64,000 bases of DNA from Flavobacterium faecale (GTDB lineage Bacteria > Bacteroidota > Bacteroidia > Flavobacteriales > Flavobacteriaceae): assembly GCF_003076455.1 (NCBI RefSeq), contig NZ_CP020918.1:2702001-2766000 (forward strand), in the 5' to 3' direction. A program made the position numbers and the translations under genes. The notes beneath the pieces were generated by a model. It saw nothing but the letters and a program-made list of their open reading frames with translations. It had not been told where the DNA came from and did no database searches. This document shows positions 42,787 to 51,252 of the stretch, piece by piece (position 1 is the first letter of the stretch; each line of letters starts with the position of its first letter).

Positions 42787-43971
42787 CTACAATTTAAAAT
42801 AATCGATATAAGTTTCTAAGTCTTTGTCTCCACGACCAGAAAGGCAAATAATGACAATATCTTCGGGTTTAAATTTTTTCTCTTTTAGTACAGCCAAAGC
42901 GTGTGAGGTTTCGATTGCCGGAATAATTCCTTCCATTTGTGCCAGTTCATACCCGGCTTTCATAGCGTCGTCATCTGTAATCGAATAAAACTCGCCACGT
43001 CCTGAGGTAGCCAAATGAGAGTGCATAGGACCAACTCCTGGATAATCAAGACCTGCAGAAATAGAATACGGCTCAGTGATTTGACCGTCTGGCGATTGCA
43101 TCAATAAGGTTTTACATCCATGAATGACACCCACTTTTCCGAGTTTACTGGTTGCAGCACTATGACCGCTGTTGACGCCTTTTCCGGCTGCTTCTACAGC
43201 TATAATTCCAACTTCTGGCTCGTGCAAAAAGTGGTAGTAAGTTCCGGCAGCGTTGCTTCCGCCACCAATACAAGCAACTACATAATCAGGATTTTCGCGT
43301 CCTTCATGTTCTTTTAACTGCCATTTTATTTCTTCGGATATGATGCTTTGAAAACGAGTTACCATATCGGGATAAGGGTGTGGCCCAATCGCCGAACCGA
43401 TGATGTAATGTGTGTCTACAGGATTATTGATCCAGTCACGAATGGCCTCATTGGTAGCATCTTTCAAAGTACGAGAACCCGATAAAGCGGGACGAACCTC
43501 TGCACCCAACATTTTCATACGTGCCACGTTTGGCGCTTGACGTTTGATGTCAATTTCGCCCATGTACACAATACACTCCATGCCCATAAGCGCGCATACG
43601 GTAGCGGTTGCCACCCCGTGTTGACCCGCACCAGTCTCAGCAATAATACGGCTTTTGCCTAGTTTTTTAGCCACTAGAATCTGCCCAATCGTGTTGTTGA
43701 TTTTGTGTGCTCCGGTATGATTTAAATCTTCTCTTTTCAGGTAGATTTTGGTGTTGTACTTCTCAGACAAGCGCTTAGCGAAGTACAGTGGGCTAGGGCG
43801 CCCAACATAATCTTTTAGTAATTGGTCAAACTCTGCTTTGAACCCCGGTTCTGCCGTAATTTTAAGGTAGTTTTGACGTAATTCTTCTACGTTTGGATAT
43901 AGCATTTCGGGGATGTAAGCACCACCAAATTCGCCATAATACCCTCTTTCGTCTACGTTATATGATGCCAT
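42787..43971 (-). CDS. trpB: Tryptophan synthase beta subunit
   Basis: This 394-residue PLP enzyme joins indole and serine to tryptophan. The PLP-binding Lys is K90 in NHTGAHKINN. The phosphate-binding loop CIGGGSNAAG and the C-terminal SGRGDKD are intact, and the start FGEFGGAYIPEMLYPN-type segment is typical of the TrpB1 group (GEFGGAYIPEMLYPN at 13-27). It works as an alpha2beta2 complex with TrpA. It follows trpF at a 38-bp distance and is followed by repeat R4. Confidence 0.97.
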   Translation of the reverse strand: MASYNVDERGYYGEFGGAYIPEMLYPNVEELRQNYLKITAEPGFKAEFDQLLKDYVGRPSPLYFAKRLSEKYNTKIYLKREDLNHTGAHKINNTIGQILVAKKLGKSRIIAETGAGQHGVATATVCALMGMECIVYMGEIDIKRQAPNVARMKMLGAEVRPALSGSRTLKDATNEAIRDWINNPVDTHYIIGSAIGPHPYPDMVTRFQSIISEEIKWQLKEHEGRENPDYVVACIGGGSNAAGTYYHFLHEPEVGIIAVEAAGKGVNSGHSAATSKLGKVGVIHGCKTLLMQSPDGQITEPYSISAGLDYPGVGPMHSHLATSGRGEFYSITDDDAMKAGYELAQMEGIIPAIETSHALAVLKEKKFKPEDIVIICLSGRGDKDLETYIDYFKL

Positions 43972-44009
43972 TTTCTTGTTTGTGTTATGAGATGCGATAG
44001 ATCGCCTCT

Positions 44010-44627
44010 TTATTTTAATGTGAAGAGACTTTGTAAGGCCTCTATATTTTTTAATCCTGGTTCTATTTCAAATTTACTATTCAGGTCAATGGCATGAATG
44101 GGTAAATTAGTTTTCATTATTTCACTTACATCCTCCATTTCGTCCAATCCAATGCCGCCACTTAAGAAGAAAGGCTTGGTAGAAGGGTAGTTTTTGAGTA
44201 CTGTCCAATCAAATGTGCTTCCGTTTCCGCCAGGGAGCTTCCCTTTTGTGTCAAAAAGGAAGTAGTCACACACTGATTCATAAGGGTTTAATACCTCAAA
44301 GTTAAAGTCGTCTAAGATAGAAAAAACTTTAATAATTTCTATCCTGTTTTTTAATTTGCTTCGTAATTCGCTACAAAATGCTACAGATTCTTTTCCGTGC
44401 AATTGTACGGCTTGCAAATCGTGTTGGCTTACTTTCGCTAGAATACCTTCAACGGTTTCGTTAACAAAGACCCCTGTTTTCTTGATACTCTCAGGCAACT
44501 TTGGAATCACACCATCAAAATACCGAGCAGAACGTTCCCAAAATATAAATCCCATGTAATCGGGTAGGAGTGTCGCTAACTCAAGTATGTTGTCAGGGTA
44601 TTTCATGCCGCAGACTTTTATCTTCAT
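44010..44627 (-). CDS. trpF: Phosphoribosylanthranilate isomerase
   Basis: This 205-residue TIM barrel isomerises N-(5'-phosphoribosyl)anthranilate. The catalytic Cys7 is in KVCGMKYPDN. The conserved PDYMGFIFWERSARY, AVQLHG and PFFLSGGIGLDEM segments follow. The general-acid Asp is in DYFLFDTKGKLPGGNGSTFDW, about residue 126. Length is typical. It is followed 38 bp later by trpB and preceded by a 231-bp low-complexity spacer after trpC, unusually long for this operon. Confidence 0.95.
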   Translation of the reverse strand: MKIKVCGMKYPDNILELATLLPDYMGFIFWERSARYFDGVIPKLPESIKKTGVFVNETVEGILAKVSQHDLQAVQLHGKESVAFCSELRSKLKNRIEIIKVFSILDDFNFEVLNPYESVCDYFLFDTKGKLPGGNGSTFDWTVLKNYPSTKPFFLSGGIGLDEMEDVSEIMKTNLPIHAIDLNSKFEIEPGLKNIEALQSLFTLK

Positions 44628-44650
44628 AATTTATGGCTTTTAGCGGTTGG

Positions 44651-44903
44651 CTTTTAGCTTTTGGCAATTTGCCCTTTGCTAAAAATATTTTTATTGTATT
44701 CAGATGGGAGGCTAAAAGCTATGAGCCAATAGCCAATAGCTCATCTACAAATTCTTTCATGGCATTTAGCTTTTAGCAATTTGCCCTTTGCTAAAAATAT
44801 TTCTATTCTATTCAGATGGAAGGCTAATAGCCAATAGCCAACAGCCAATAGCCAATAGCTAATAGCCAATAGCCAACAGCTCATCTATAAACTCCGTTGC
44901 TGC
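44651..44903. repeat. Degenerate duplication with 7-bp repeat across the trpC stop
   Basis: Two imperfect units (GCAATTTGCCCTTTGCTAAA at 44664 and 44776, period 112 bp) both run into a segment like the 3' end of trpC (AGCTCATCTAYAAAYTC). In the second unit a heptamer AGCCAAT/AGCTAAT is expanded, making the unit 28 bp (four heptamers) longer. The last heptamers encode the final LAIGY residues of TrpC and its stop. Confidence 0.75.
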
Positions 44904-45653
44904 CTTCCCCGCATTGTCCGTTTTCATGAAGTTTTCACCAATCAAGAATCCTTTGTAGCCGTACGGTTTTAATTCGGTAATGGCTTCGATGCTAGAGATA
45001 CCGCTTTCAGATACTTTGACAAAGTCATTCGGAATCTTATCTGCCAATTGCTTGCTGAAGTCTAGGCTTACTTCAAAAGTTTTTAGGTTTCTGTTGTTTA
45101 CCCCGATCATGTTTAGAGTCGGCATAATTGATTTTTCTAATTCTTCGAGGTTGTGTACTTCGAGTAAAACTTCGAGACCAAGACTTTGAGCAAATTCAGA
45201 TAACGATTTGATTTCGTCACGAGTCAAAACCGCCGCGATGAGCAGAATCAAATCGGCTCCGTGTGCTTTGGCTTCTAAAATTTGGTATTCGTCTACAATA
45301 AACTCTTTTCGCAATAACGGAATATTCACCGATGCTCTCGCTAGTAATAAATCGTCTAATGAGCCACCGAAGTATTTTCCGTCGGTTAGAACAGAGATGC
45401 CACAAGCACCGGCTGCTTCGTATCCTTTTACGACTTCTTCCACCGTGAAATCATGATTAATCACCGATTTGGATGGAGAACGACGTTTGTGTTCAGCAAT
45501 GATTCCTGAGTTGCTGTTCTTTAAATTTTGACTAAGCGAAATCGTTTCTTTCGAAAAAAATACAGAAGCTTCCAATTGTGATACCGGAATGATTGATTTT
45601 TTGAGAACTACTTCTCTTTTTTTATCGAAAATAATTTTATCTAGAATATTCAT
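44859..45653 (-). CDS. trpC: Indole-3-glycerol phosphate synthase
   Basis: This 264-residue TIM barrel closes the indole ring. The substrate-binding IIAEHKRRSPSK (about 50-61), ILTDGKYFGGSLDDL, LLRKEFIVDEYQI, LEVHNLEEL and VNNRNLKTFEV blocks are all present, including the catalytic Lys and Glu residues. The C-terminal DELLAIGY and the stop codon are encoded within a heptamer repeat (44821-44880), so the exact C-terminus could vary between strains. The gene lies 84 bp after the antiporter gene and is a single-function TrpC, not fused to TrpF. Confidence 0.96.
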   Translation of the reverse strand: MNILDKIIFDKKREVVLKKSIIPVSQLEASVFFSKETISLSQNLKNSNSGIIAEHKRRSPSKSVINHDFTVEEVVKGYEAAGACGISVLTDGKYFGGSLDDLLLARASVNIPLLRKEFIVDEYQILEAKAHGADLILLIAAVLTRDEIKSLSEFAQSLGLEVLLEVHNLEELEKSIMPTLNMIGVNNRNLKTFEVSLDFSKQLADKIPNDFVKVSESGISSIEAITELKPYGYKGFLIGENFMKTDNAGKAATEFIDELLAIGY

Positions 45654-45737
45654 TTTGTATTTTATTTGAAGTTATTTCTGTTTGCCGTTTGAAGTTGATC
45701 AAACAACTTTAAACCTTAAACGTTGAACTATTCTTTG

Positions 45738-46973
45738 TTATTTGTTTTTTAGCAAATTTACGAATTTACCAATTGTTAGTCCTTGAATTAGAATAGAAAA
45801 ACACACAATAACGTAGGTAATTGTTACCCAAATATCTTTTCCTAATTCAGTCGGAATGGATAGTGCCAAAGCAATAGAAATTCCACCTCTTAAACCACCC
45901 CAAGTCAATATTAATACTGTTTTGGGACTAATTTCTTCTTTTAAGCGAATAAAAAGAGAAGGGATTAAAACGGATATATAACGGGTTATCAATACTATAA
46001 AAATAAGGATTATACCAATTATCAAAATAGTTTTATCAGTATTAATCACTAGCAATTCAAGACCAATTAAAACAAATAATAAGGCATTTAAAATTTCGTC
46101 TGCCAACTCCCAAAATTTATCTACATATTCTGCAGTGATGTCAGACATTCCTAATGTTTTTCCATGGTTTCCGGTTATAAGACCTGCGATTACCATAGCC
46201 AAAGGTCCAGATACATGTGTGTAATGTGCCAAAGAATAACCACCCATAACAATAGCAAGCGTGATCAAAACCTCAACATTATAACTGTCAATACTGGCAA
46301 TTAATTTATAACCAATCCAACCCACGATACCACCAAGTATGATTCCGCCAATAGCTTCTTGACCAAAAACAGTTGCAATGCTTAGAAAAGACACATCTGC
46401 GTTGGGCTTTGCCAATTGTAGAATGGTAATAAAAACTACTACAGCTACACCATCGTTAAACAGTGACTCTCCTGCAATTTTGGTTTCTAGTGATTTTGTT
46501 ACTCCCGCGGTTTTCAAAATACTCAAGACTGCAATTGGGTCTGTGGGTGATATTAATGCTCCAAAAAGTAAACACTGGATAAGGTTCACGTCTAAATTAA
46601 AAGCATTCAATAACCAAAAACTACTATAACCAACAATAAAGGTACTGATGATCACACTAAGCGTTGAAAAGAGCATGATACTTAATTTCTCAGCTTTTAA
46701 ATCCTTGAATTTAATATGAATTGCTCCTGCGAAAAGCATAAAACTTAGCATCACCTCCAGTAATAATTCGCTAAAATTAATTCCGTTAAGTATTTCGGCT
46801 ACATTTTCTTTTAAAGTAGGGAAGATGAAGCTAACTCCAATAATTCCAAGAGAAAATAATAAAGAAACGAGCATCAATCCAATGGCATTAGGTAGTTTTA
46901 AGTATCTAAAATTGATGTACGCAAAACTTGCCGATAAAACGATAAGTAGAGATATAAGGGGGAATAATTCCAT
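45738..46973 (-). CDS. CPA1-family Na+/H+ antiporter
   Basis: This 411-residue inner-membrane protein has about 12 membrane helices. CPA1/NhaP landmarks are SPTDPIAVLSILK (TDP motif), AGESLFNDGVAVVVF (the NDG sodium/proton site) and WGGLRGGISIALAL near the C-terminus. It exchanges Na+ or K+ for protons. It is a passenger within the trp operon, between trpD and trpC (38 and 84 bp), with no obvious link to tryptophan. No cytoplasmic regulatory domain follows the last helix. Confidence 0.9.
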   Translation of the reverse strand: MELFPLISLLIVLSASFAYINFRYLKLPNAIGLMLVSLLFSLGIIGVSFIFPTLKENVAEILNGINFSELLLEVMLSFMLFAGAIHIKFKDLKAEKLSIMLFSTLSVIISTFIVGYSSFWLLNAFNLDVNLIQCLLFGALISPTDPIAVLSILKTAGVTKSLETKIAGESLFNDGVAVVVFITILQLAKPNADVSFLSIATVFGQEAIGGIILGGIVGWIGYKLIASIDSYNVEVLITLAIVMGGYSLAHYTHVSGPLAMVIAGLITGNHGKTLGMSDITAEYVDKFWELADEILNALLFVLIGLELLVINTDKTILIIGIILIFIVLITRYISVLIPSLFIRLKEEISPKTVLILTWGGLRGGISIALALSIPTELGKDIWVTITYVIVCFSILIQGLTIGKFVNLLKNK

Positions 46974-47011
46974 GTGTATTATTGTTGATTAAAACGTTTT
47001 TTGTCAATGAG

Positions 47012-48004
47012 TTACTTACTCAATTCTTGTAATTTTTGTAAAGAAGCTAATGCTTTCCCAGATAGTAAACTTTCTATGGCCGTACCAAAACCTTCAAGCG
47101 GCGTGCAGCCCGTAACCGTTGCAATTGCCATTGCAGCATTGGCACAAACAACATTATTTTGTGCATCATTCCCTTTTCCAGCTATGATATCGGTAAACAT
47201 TTGTGCCGATTCATCAATTGTTTTTCCGCCTTCAATCTCAGACTGTTTTAACAGTGAAACGCCAAAATCAGCAGGATTTAAAACACCTTCTTTGGTATGC
47301 GTGATGTATTTTGCAGGGCAAGTCAACGAAATCTCATCATAACCATCTAGAGCATGCAAAATAGTGAAATTTGCCTTCGTGTTTTGATAGAGGTACCCAT
47401 ACATTCTGGCTAGTTCTAAATTAAAAACACCTACCAATTGATTTTGTGGAAACGATGGATTGACCATTGGTCCCAACATATTGAAAAATGTTTTTACTGC
47501 TAATTCTTTTCGAATAGGACCCACGTTTTTCATTGCAGGGTGAAAAAGAGGAGCGTGTAAAATACATATTCCTGCTTGGTCTACGGCAGTTTTTAAAAAA
47601 TCGGGATCGTTACTGAATTTTATTCCTAGCTTCTCCATCACATTGCTAGAACCCGAAATAGAGGAAACACCATAATTACCATGTTTTGCCACTTTTATTC
47701 CCGCACCCGCAGTAACAAAAGAAGCTAAAGTCGATATATTAAAGGTGTCTTTTCCGTCTCCACCTGTTCCACACAAATCGATCGTGTTGAATTCGGATAA
47801 ATCAACTCGCAAACAAAGTTCAAGCAAAGCTTCTCTAAAACCTTCAAGCTCATCAATTGTTACCGATCGCATCATATAAACGGTTAAAAAAGCGGCTATT
47901 TGACTGGAGTTGTAACTTCCGCTAGAGATGTTGACCAAGACATTTTTGGCTTCTTCTCTAGTTAATATTTCGTGATTGATTAATCGATTTAATATATTTT
48001 TCAT
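47012..48004 (-). CDS. trpD: Anthranilate phosphoribosyltransferase
   Basis: This 330-residue enzyme transfers phosphoribose from PRPP to anthranilate. The PRPP site CGTGGDGKDTFNIST (about 78-92) and the KHGNYGVSSISGSSNVMEKLG segment (the KHGN and SSxSGSxD-like loop) are typical. A conserved HPAMKNVGPIRKELAVKTFFNMLGPM block follows (in parts). It is not fused to TrpG, which is a separate gene. The lengths of both neighbours' gaps (72 and 38 bp) fit one transcript. Confidence 0.96.
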   Translation of the reverse strand: MKNILNRLINHEILTREEAKNVLVNISSGSYNSSQIAAFLTVYMMRSVTIDELEGFREALLELCLRVDLSEFNTIDLCGTGGDGKDTFNISTLASFVTAGAGIKVAKHGNYGVSSISGSSNVMEKLGIKFSNDPDFLKTAVDQAGICILHAPLFHPAMKNVGPIRKELAVKTFFNMLGPMVNPSFPQNQLVGVFNLELARMYGYLYQNTKANFTILHALDGYDEISLTCPAKYITHTKEGVLNPADFGVSLLKQSEIEGGKTIDESAQMFTDIIAGKGNDAQNNVVCANAAMAIATVTGCTPLEGFGTAIESLLSGKALASLQKLQELSK

Positions 48005-48013
48005 TTTTTTTTA

Positions 48014-48048
48014 AGTTGCTATCCCGAAGCTTCGGGACTGAGTTGCTA
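48014..48048. repeat. Small palindromic insertion with flanking direct repeat
   Basis: A perfect 16-bp palindrome TCCCGAAGCTTCGGGA (48022-48037) is flanked on both sides by AGTTGCTA (48014-48021 and 48041-48048). It lies between trpD and the cytochrome gene and resembles a miniature insertion with a target duplication. Confidence 0.5.
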
Positions 48049-48076
48049 AGTTTTTATCTTTAAGTGCAACTGATTA

Positions 48077-48913
48077 CTATTCGCTTTTTTTATGCTTTGA
48101 CATGTATTTTAAGTAATTGACAATTTCTTGCGAATCACTAGTTGTCAATCCCAAGGTCGGCATTTTTACTTTATGGCGATAGGCAGATGGATCAACGATA
48201 TACTGCACTAATTCTTTTTCGATCCAATATTCGGTTACGCTCTTCGGATAATTCAATTCGGGTCCCATGCTGCCACCTGCACCATTGAGCGCATGACAGG
48301 TAATGCATTGTTTCTGAAACAAATCGTAACCCTTTACTGCTTGTGCATCCTCTTTTGGATATAAAGCAGCAGTGTTGGTGTTACTAGCTTCCAATTTTAT
48401 TTTTACCAAATTATAAGGCCATTTGTACTGACTGTCTTTTGGAGAAACGGCTGGATAGACCAAGTAAAAAGGCGCTGCATCCATCTCATTTCCGTTTTTA
48501 TTAATGGTTTCCCATTTTTTACCTTCTGGAGCGTCTACGTCCTGATAGGCGATAAACGGTTTTGCTTTCAAAAATAAATCCAAAGGCATTTCAGGTTGGT
48601 AGCCGTCTTTGCACTCGAAAACAATTTTTGTATTCTTGCTGTCTATTTTCGAAAGTTCCAATTCATTTTGCAATAGGTGCAAGGCATTAACAGCTTTGTA
48701 TCTTTTAGTTTTATGATAAACAGGATCTTCGACTATGGTGATAACAGTGTCCTTGCCTTCTCTATTTTTTTCGAATAAAGCGACTAAATCAATCACAGTC
48801 TCTTTTTGAGAAACGATGGTACTTTCTGCTTTTTGTTCCTTTTTCTGTTGACAAGAAAAGATGCTAAAAACAACTGCACTCACTACTACAAATCGAACTA
48901 TTGAAATTTTCAT
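48077..48913 (-). CDS. Cytochrome c lipoprotein with N-terminal molybdopterin-oxidoreductase-like region
   Basis: This 278-residue exported protein has a lipoprotein signal (FSC, acylated Cys21). An N-terminal part of about 170 residues follows (VFECKDGYQPEMPLDLFLKAKPFIAYQD, in parts), which resembles a domain found with sulfite oxidase-like or other molybdoenzymes. A class I cytochrome c domain ends it: heme-binding CITCH (203-207) and likely Met251 ligand (VKMPTL). It transfers electrons in the periplasm. It is the third gene of the trp operon and has no known role in tryptophan synthesis. Co-transcription with trpG (80 bp) suggests a passenger. Confidence 0.78.
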   Translation of the reverse strand: MKISIVRFVVVSAVVFSIFSCQQKKEQKAESTIVSQKETVIDLVALFEKNREGKDTVITIVEDPVYHKTKRYKAVNALHLLQNELELSKIDSKNTKIVFECKDGYQPEMPLDLFLKAKPFIAYQDVDAPEGKKWETINKNGNEMDAAPFYLVYPAVSPKDSQYKWPYNLVKIKLEASNTNTAALYPKEDAQAVKGYDLFQKQCITCHALNGAGGSMGPELNYPKSVTEYWIEKELVQYIVDPSAYRHKVKMPTLGLTTSDSQEIVNYLKYMSKHKKSE

Positions 48914-48993
48914 TTAATTGATTTTTTCTGCAAAAGAATTAGACTCAAAGTTAAAATGACAACTACTAAAAAACGGAATATAGCGACTGATTA

Positions 48994-49608
48994 CTAGCCA
49001 TTAACCCAATTTTCAAGCATTTTTTTTCCGGTAGGAGTCAACACGCTCTCAGGGTGAAATTGTACACCTCGTACATCATAGGTCTTGTGACGCAACGACA
49101 TAACCTGACCATTCTCGTCAAATGATGTAGCTTCTAGCACATCAGGCAAAGTAGGATCGACTACCCATGAGTGGTAACGTCCAACTTCAATTTCTTTATC
49201 CAAACCTTGAAATAATATTTCGTCATCCACTACCGTTTTGATGTTGGTAGCAACGCCATGATACACTTTGTCGAGGTTAGATAGCGTTCCGCCATAGACT
49301 TCGCCAATCGCTTGTTGACCAAGGCAAACACCAAAAATGCTTTTTGTAGGTCCGTATTTTTCGATCACTGCTTTCAATAGTCCCGCTTCTTCTGGAATTC
49401 CAGGACCAGGTGAAAGTACTATTTTGTCAAAATGGGCAATTTCATCAATATCAAATTCGTCGTTACGATACACGGTAACCTCACAATTCAAATCTTCTAG
49501 ATAATGCACTAAGTTGTAAGTGAAACTATCGTAATTATCTATAACTAGTATTTTCCCCCTAGCCCCCGAAGGGGGAACTGATGTAGAGGATGTATTTGCT
49601 TTTGTCAT
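48994..49608 (-). CDS. trpG: Anthranilate synthase glutaminase subunit
   Basis: This 204-residue class I glutamine amidotransferase supplies ammonia to TrpE. The nucleophile Cys is in FGVCLGQQAIGE and the His/Glu pair in GVQFHPESVLTP. The family normally starts KILVIDNYDSFTYNLV. Here that segment is preceded by an 18-residue extension, MTKANTSSTSVPPSGARG, and there is no closer start codon. The extension is encoded by a REP-like palindrome (49555-49577), which seems to have inserted at the gene's start. It may be disordered in the protein. The gap to trpE is 49 bp. Confidence 0.95.
   Translation of the reverse strand: MTKANTSSTSVPPSGARGKILVIDNYDSFTYNLVHYLEDLNCEVTVYRNDEFDIDEIAHFDKIVLSPGPGIPEEAGLLKAVIEKYGPTKSIFGVCLGQQAIGEVYGGTLSNLDKVYHGVATNIKTVVDDEILFQGLDKEIEVGRYHSWVVDPTLPDVLEATSFDENGQVMSLRHKTYDVRGVQFHPESVLTPTGKKMLENWVNG
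49555..49577. repeat. REP-like palindrome inside the trpG 5' end
   Basis: Core CCCCCGAAGGGGG, preceded by CCCCCTAG. It encodes part of the extra N-terminal residues of TrpG (SVPPSGARG). An inverted copy is at 49634-49656. Confidence 0.8.
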
Positions 49609-49633
49609 TTTTTGTCTTAATTAAAATTTTTAA

Positions 49634-49656
49634 TTCCCCCTTCGGGGGTTAGGGGG
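49634..49656. repeat. REP-like palindrome between trpG and trpE (inverted copy)
   Basis: Core CCCCCTTCGGGGG followed by TTAGGGGG. It is almost the exact reverse complement of 49555-49577 and immediately follows the trpE stop codon. The two copies could pair in the mRNA and loop out the trpG start. Confidence 0.8.
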
Positions 49657-49657
49657 A

Positions 49658-51058
49658 TTATATTGTTTCTGCCAAATCCAAAGCCGTATTCAAGGCTCTT
49701 AATTTGTTATATACTTCTTGCATTTCACTTTCTTCATCTGAGCTAGCTACGATTCCGGCACCTGCTTGTGAGTGTAGTTCGTGATTTTTACTTAAAAAAG
49801 TACGAATCATAATCGCATGATTAAAGTTGCCTTCAAAATCCATGAAACCAATAGCACCACCGTAAAAGTTACGATTTGTTTTTTCGTACTCTTCAATCAG
49901 TTGCATCGCTCGGTGTTTTGGAGCACCACTCAAAGTTCCGGCAGGGAAGGTGTCTGCAACCACTTGCATGGTTGTAGCATTATCGTGTAAATGCCCAGTA
50001 ACTTTGGAAACCAAATGGATCACATGCGAAAAGAACTGTACTTCTCTATAGCGATCAACTTGTACACCATGTCCGTGACGGCTAAGGTCATTTCGAGCCA
50101 AATCGACTAACATTACGTGCTCGCTATTTTCTTTTTTGTCTTCAGATAATTGTTTTGCCAATACTGCATCTTTCTCATCGTCACCAGTACGCTTGAAAGT
50201 TCCTGCGATTGGATGAATTTCGGCTTTTCGATCTTTTACGATAATTTGAGCTTCGGGAGAAGAACCAAATATTTTAAAATCTCCATAATCAAAAAAGAAG
50301 AGGTAAGGCGAAGGGTTGATGCTTCTTAAAGCTCTATAAACATTAAACTCGTCTCCTTTGAATCCTTGTGTAAAACGGCGGGACAAAACCAACTGAAATA
50401 CATCGCCACGGAAGCAATGCTTTTTGGCAAGGGCTACATTTTGTTTGAACTCGGCATCTGTCAAATTTGAATATCCTTCACCTTCTCTAGTAAAACTGTA
50501 AGTAGCTAGGTTTCGTGTTTGCAGCAATTGCTCCAATTCTGGAATATTATTACGTCCGTCCAAACTATGACAGAAGATATAAGCTTGATTCTTGAAATGG
50601 TTAATCGCAATGATGTTTTGATAAACCGCATAATACACATCAGGAATGGTATTGCTGTTTTCTTTTTTGGAGATGTTTACTTTTTCAAAATAACGTACAG
50701 CGTCATAAGAAAGGTAACCAAACAATCCGTTGTTGATGAATTTAAAATCATTTTTTTCTGATTTGAATTGTCCCGAAAATTCCTGAATGATTTGTGGTAT
50801 ATCCGTTGTTGCATCAATAGAAATCGTTTCGGAGGTACCGTCAGGATAATTTTTATAAATCGTTTCGTTTTCAATTTTGAACGAAGCAATTGGATTGCAA
50901 CAGATGTAGGAGAAGCTATTATCATTACCATGGTAGTCACTACTTTCGAGTAAAAGACTATTTGGGAATTTATCTCTAATTTTTAAGTACACGCTTACAG
51001 GGGTGATCGTGTCTGCTAGAATTTGTTTATAATGAGTTTTGAGTATAAAAGGTTCCAA
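49658..51058 (-). CDS. trpE: Anthranilate synthase component I
   Basis: This 466-residue enzyme converts chorismate to anthranilate with ammonia from TrpG. The feedback-inhibition site near the N-terminus has LLESSDYHG (the usual LLES motif). The catalytic C-terminal part contains HPIAGTFKRTGDDEKD, MLVDLARNDLSRHG and TFPAGTLSGAPKHRAMQLIEEYE. It is the first structural gene of the trp operon, 53 bp after a terminator-like attenuator and 122 bp after a leader-peptide gene. Length is normal for TrpE. Confidence 0.96.
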   Translation of the reverse strand: MEPFILKTHYKQILADTITPVSVYLKIRDKFPNSLLLESSDYHGNDNSFSYICCNPIASFKIENETIYKNYPDGTSETISIDATTDIPQIIQEFSGQFKSEKNDFKFINNGLFGYLSYDAVRYFEKVNISKKENSNTIPDVYYAVYQNIIAINHFKNQAYIFCHSLDGRNNIPELEQLLQTRNLATYSFTREGEGYSNLTDAEFKQNVALAKKHCFRGDVFQLVLSRRFTQGFKGDEFNVYRALRSINPSPYLFFFDYGDFKIFGSSPEAQIIVKDRKAEIHPIAGTFKRTGDDEKDAVLAKQLSEDKKENSEHVMLVDLARNDLSRHGHGVQVDRYREVQFFSHVIHLVSKVTGHLHDNATTMQVVADTFPAGTLSGAPKHRAMQLIEEYEKTNRNFYGGAIGFMDFEGNFNHAIMIRTFLSKNHELHSQAGAGIVASSDEESEMQEVYNKLRALNTALDLAETI

Positions 51059-51111
51059 ATGAAAAATATTTTAAGGATTAATAATGAAAAAAACAATAAT
51101 GACTTTAACGT

Positions 51112-51140
51112 AAAAAAGGCTTGTCGTGATGACAAGCCTT
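51112..51140 (-). terminator. trp attenuator terminator
   Basis: Perfect 10-bp stem AAGGCTTGTC/GACAAGCCTT with a 5-nt loop, followed on the minus strand by six T residues. It lies between the leader peptide (stop at 51180) and trpE (start 51058). No other gene lies in between, so it must be a conditional terminator. Confidence 0.88.
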
Positions 51141-51179
51141 TGTATATTTATAGTTAACTACATACTATAGGAGCTTTGT

Positions 51180-51236
51180 TCACGACGACTGACGTAAATT
51201 GTTCCACCACCAAGTATTGTTTGTAATTGTTATCAT
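51180..51236 (-). CDS. trpL: trp leader peptide with three tandem Trp codons
   Basis: An 18-residue open frame, MITITNNTWWWNNLRQSS, starts at 51236 (minus strand) about 10 nt after the predicted transcription start. It ends 40 bp before the attenuator hairpin. Three consecutive TGG codons in so short a peptide, directly upstream of a terminator and trpE, mark a transcription-attenuation leader. When Trp-tRNA is scarce, a ribosome stalled at TGG TGG TGG would allow an antiterminator to form and transcription to go on into the operon. The peptide has no known other function. It is too short for usual gene finders. Confidence 0.9.
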   Translation of the reverse strand: MITITNNTWWWNNLRQSS

Positions 51237-51252
51237 AATTGTTTTGTTGTCA

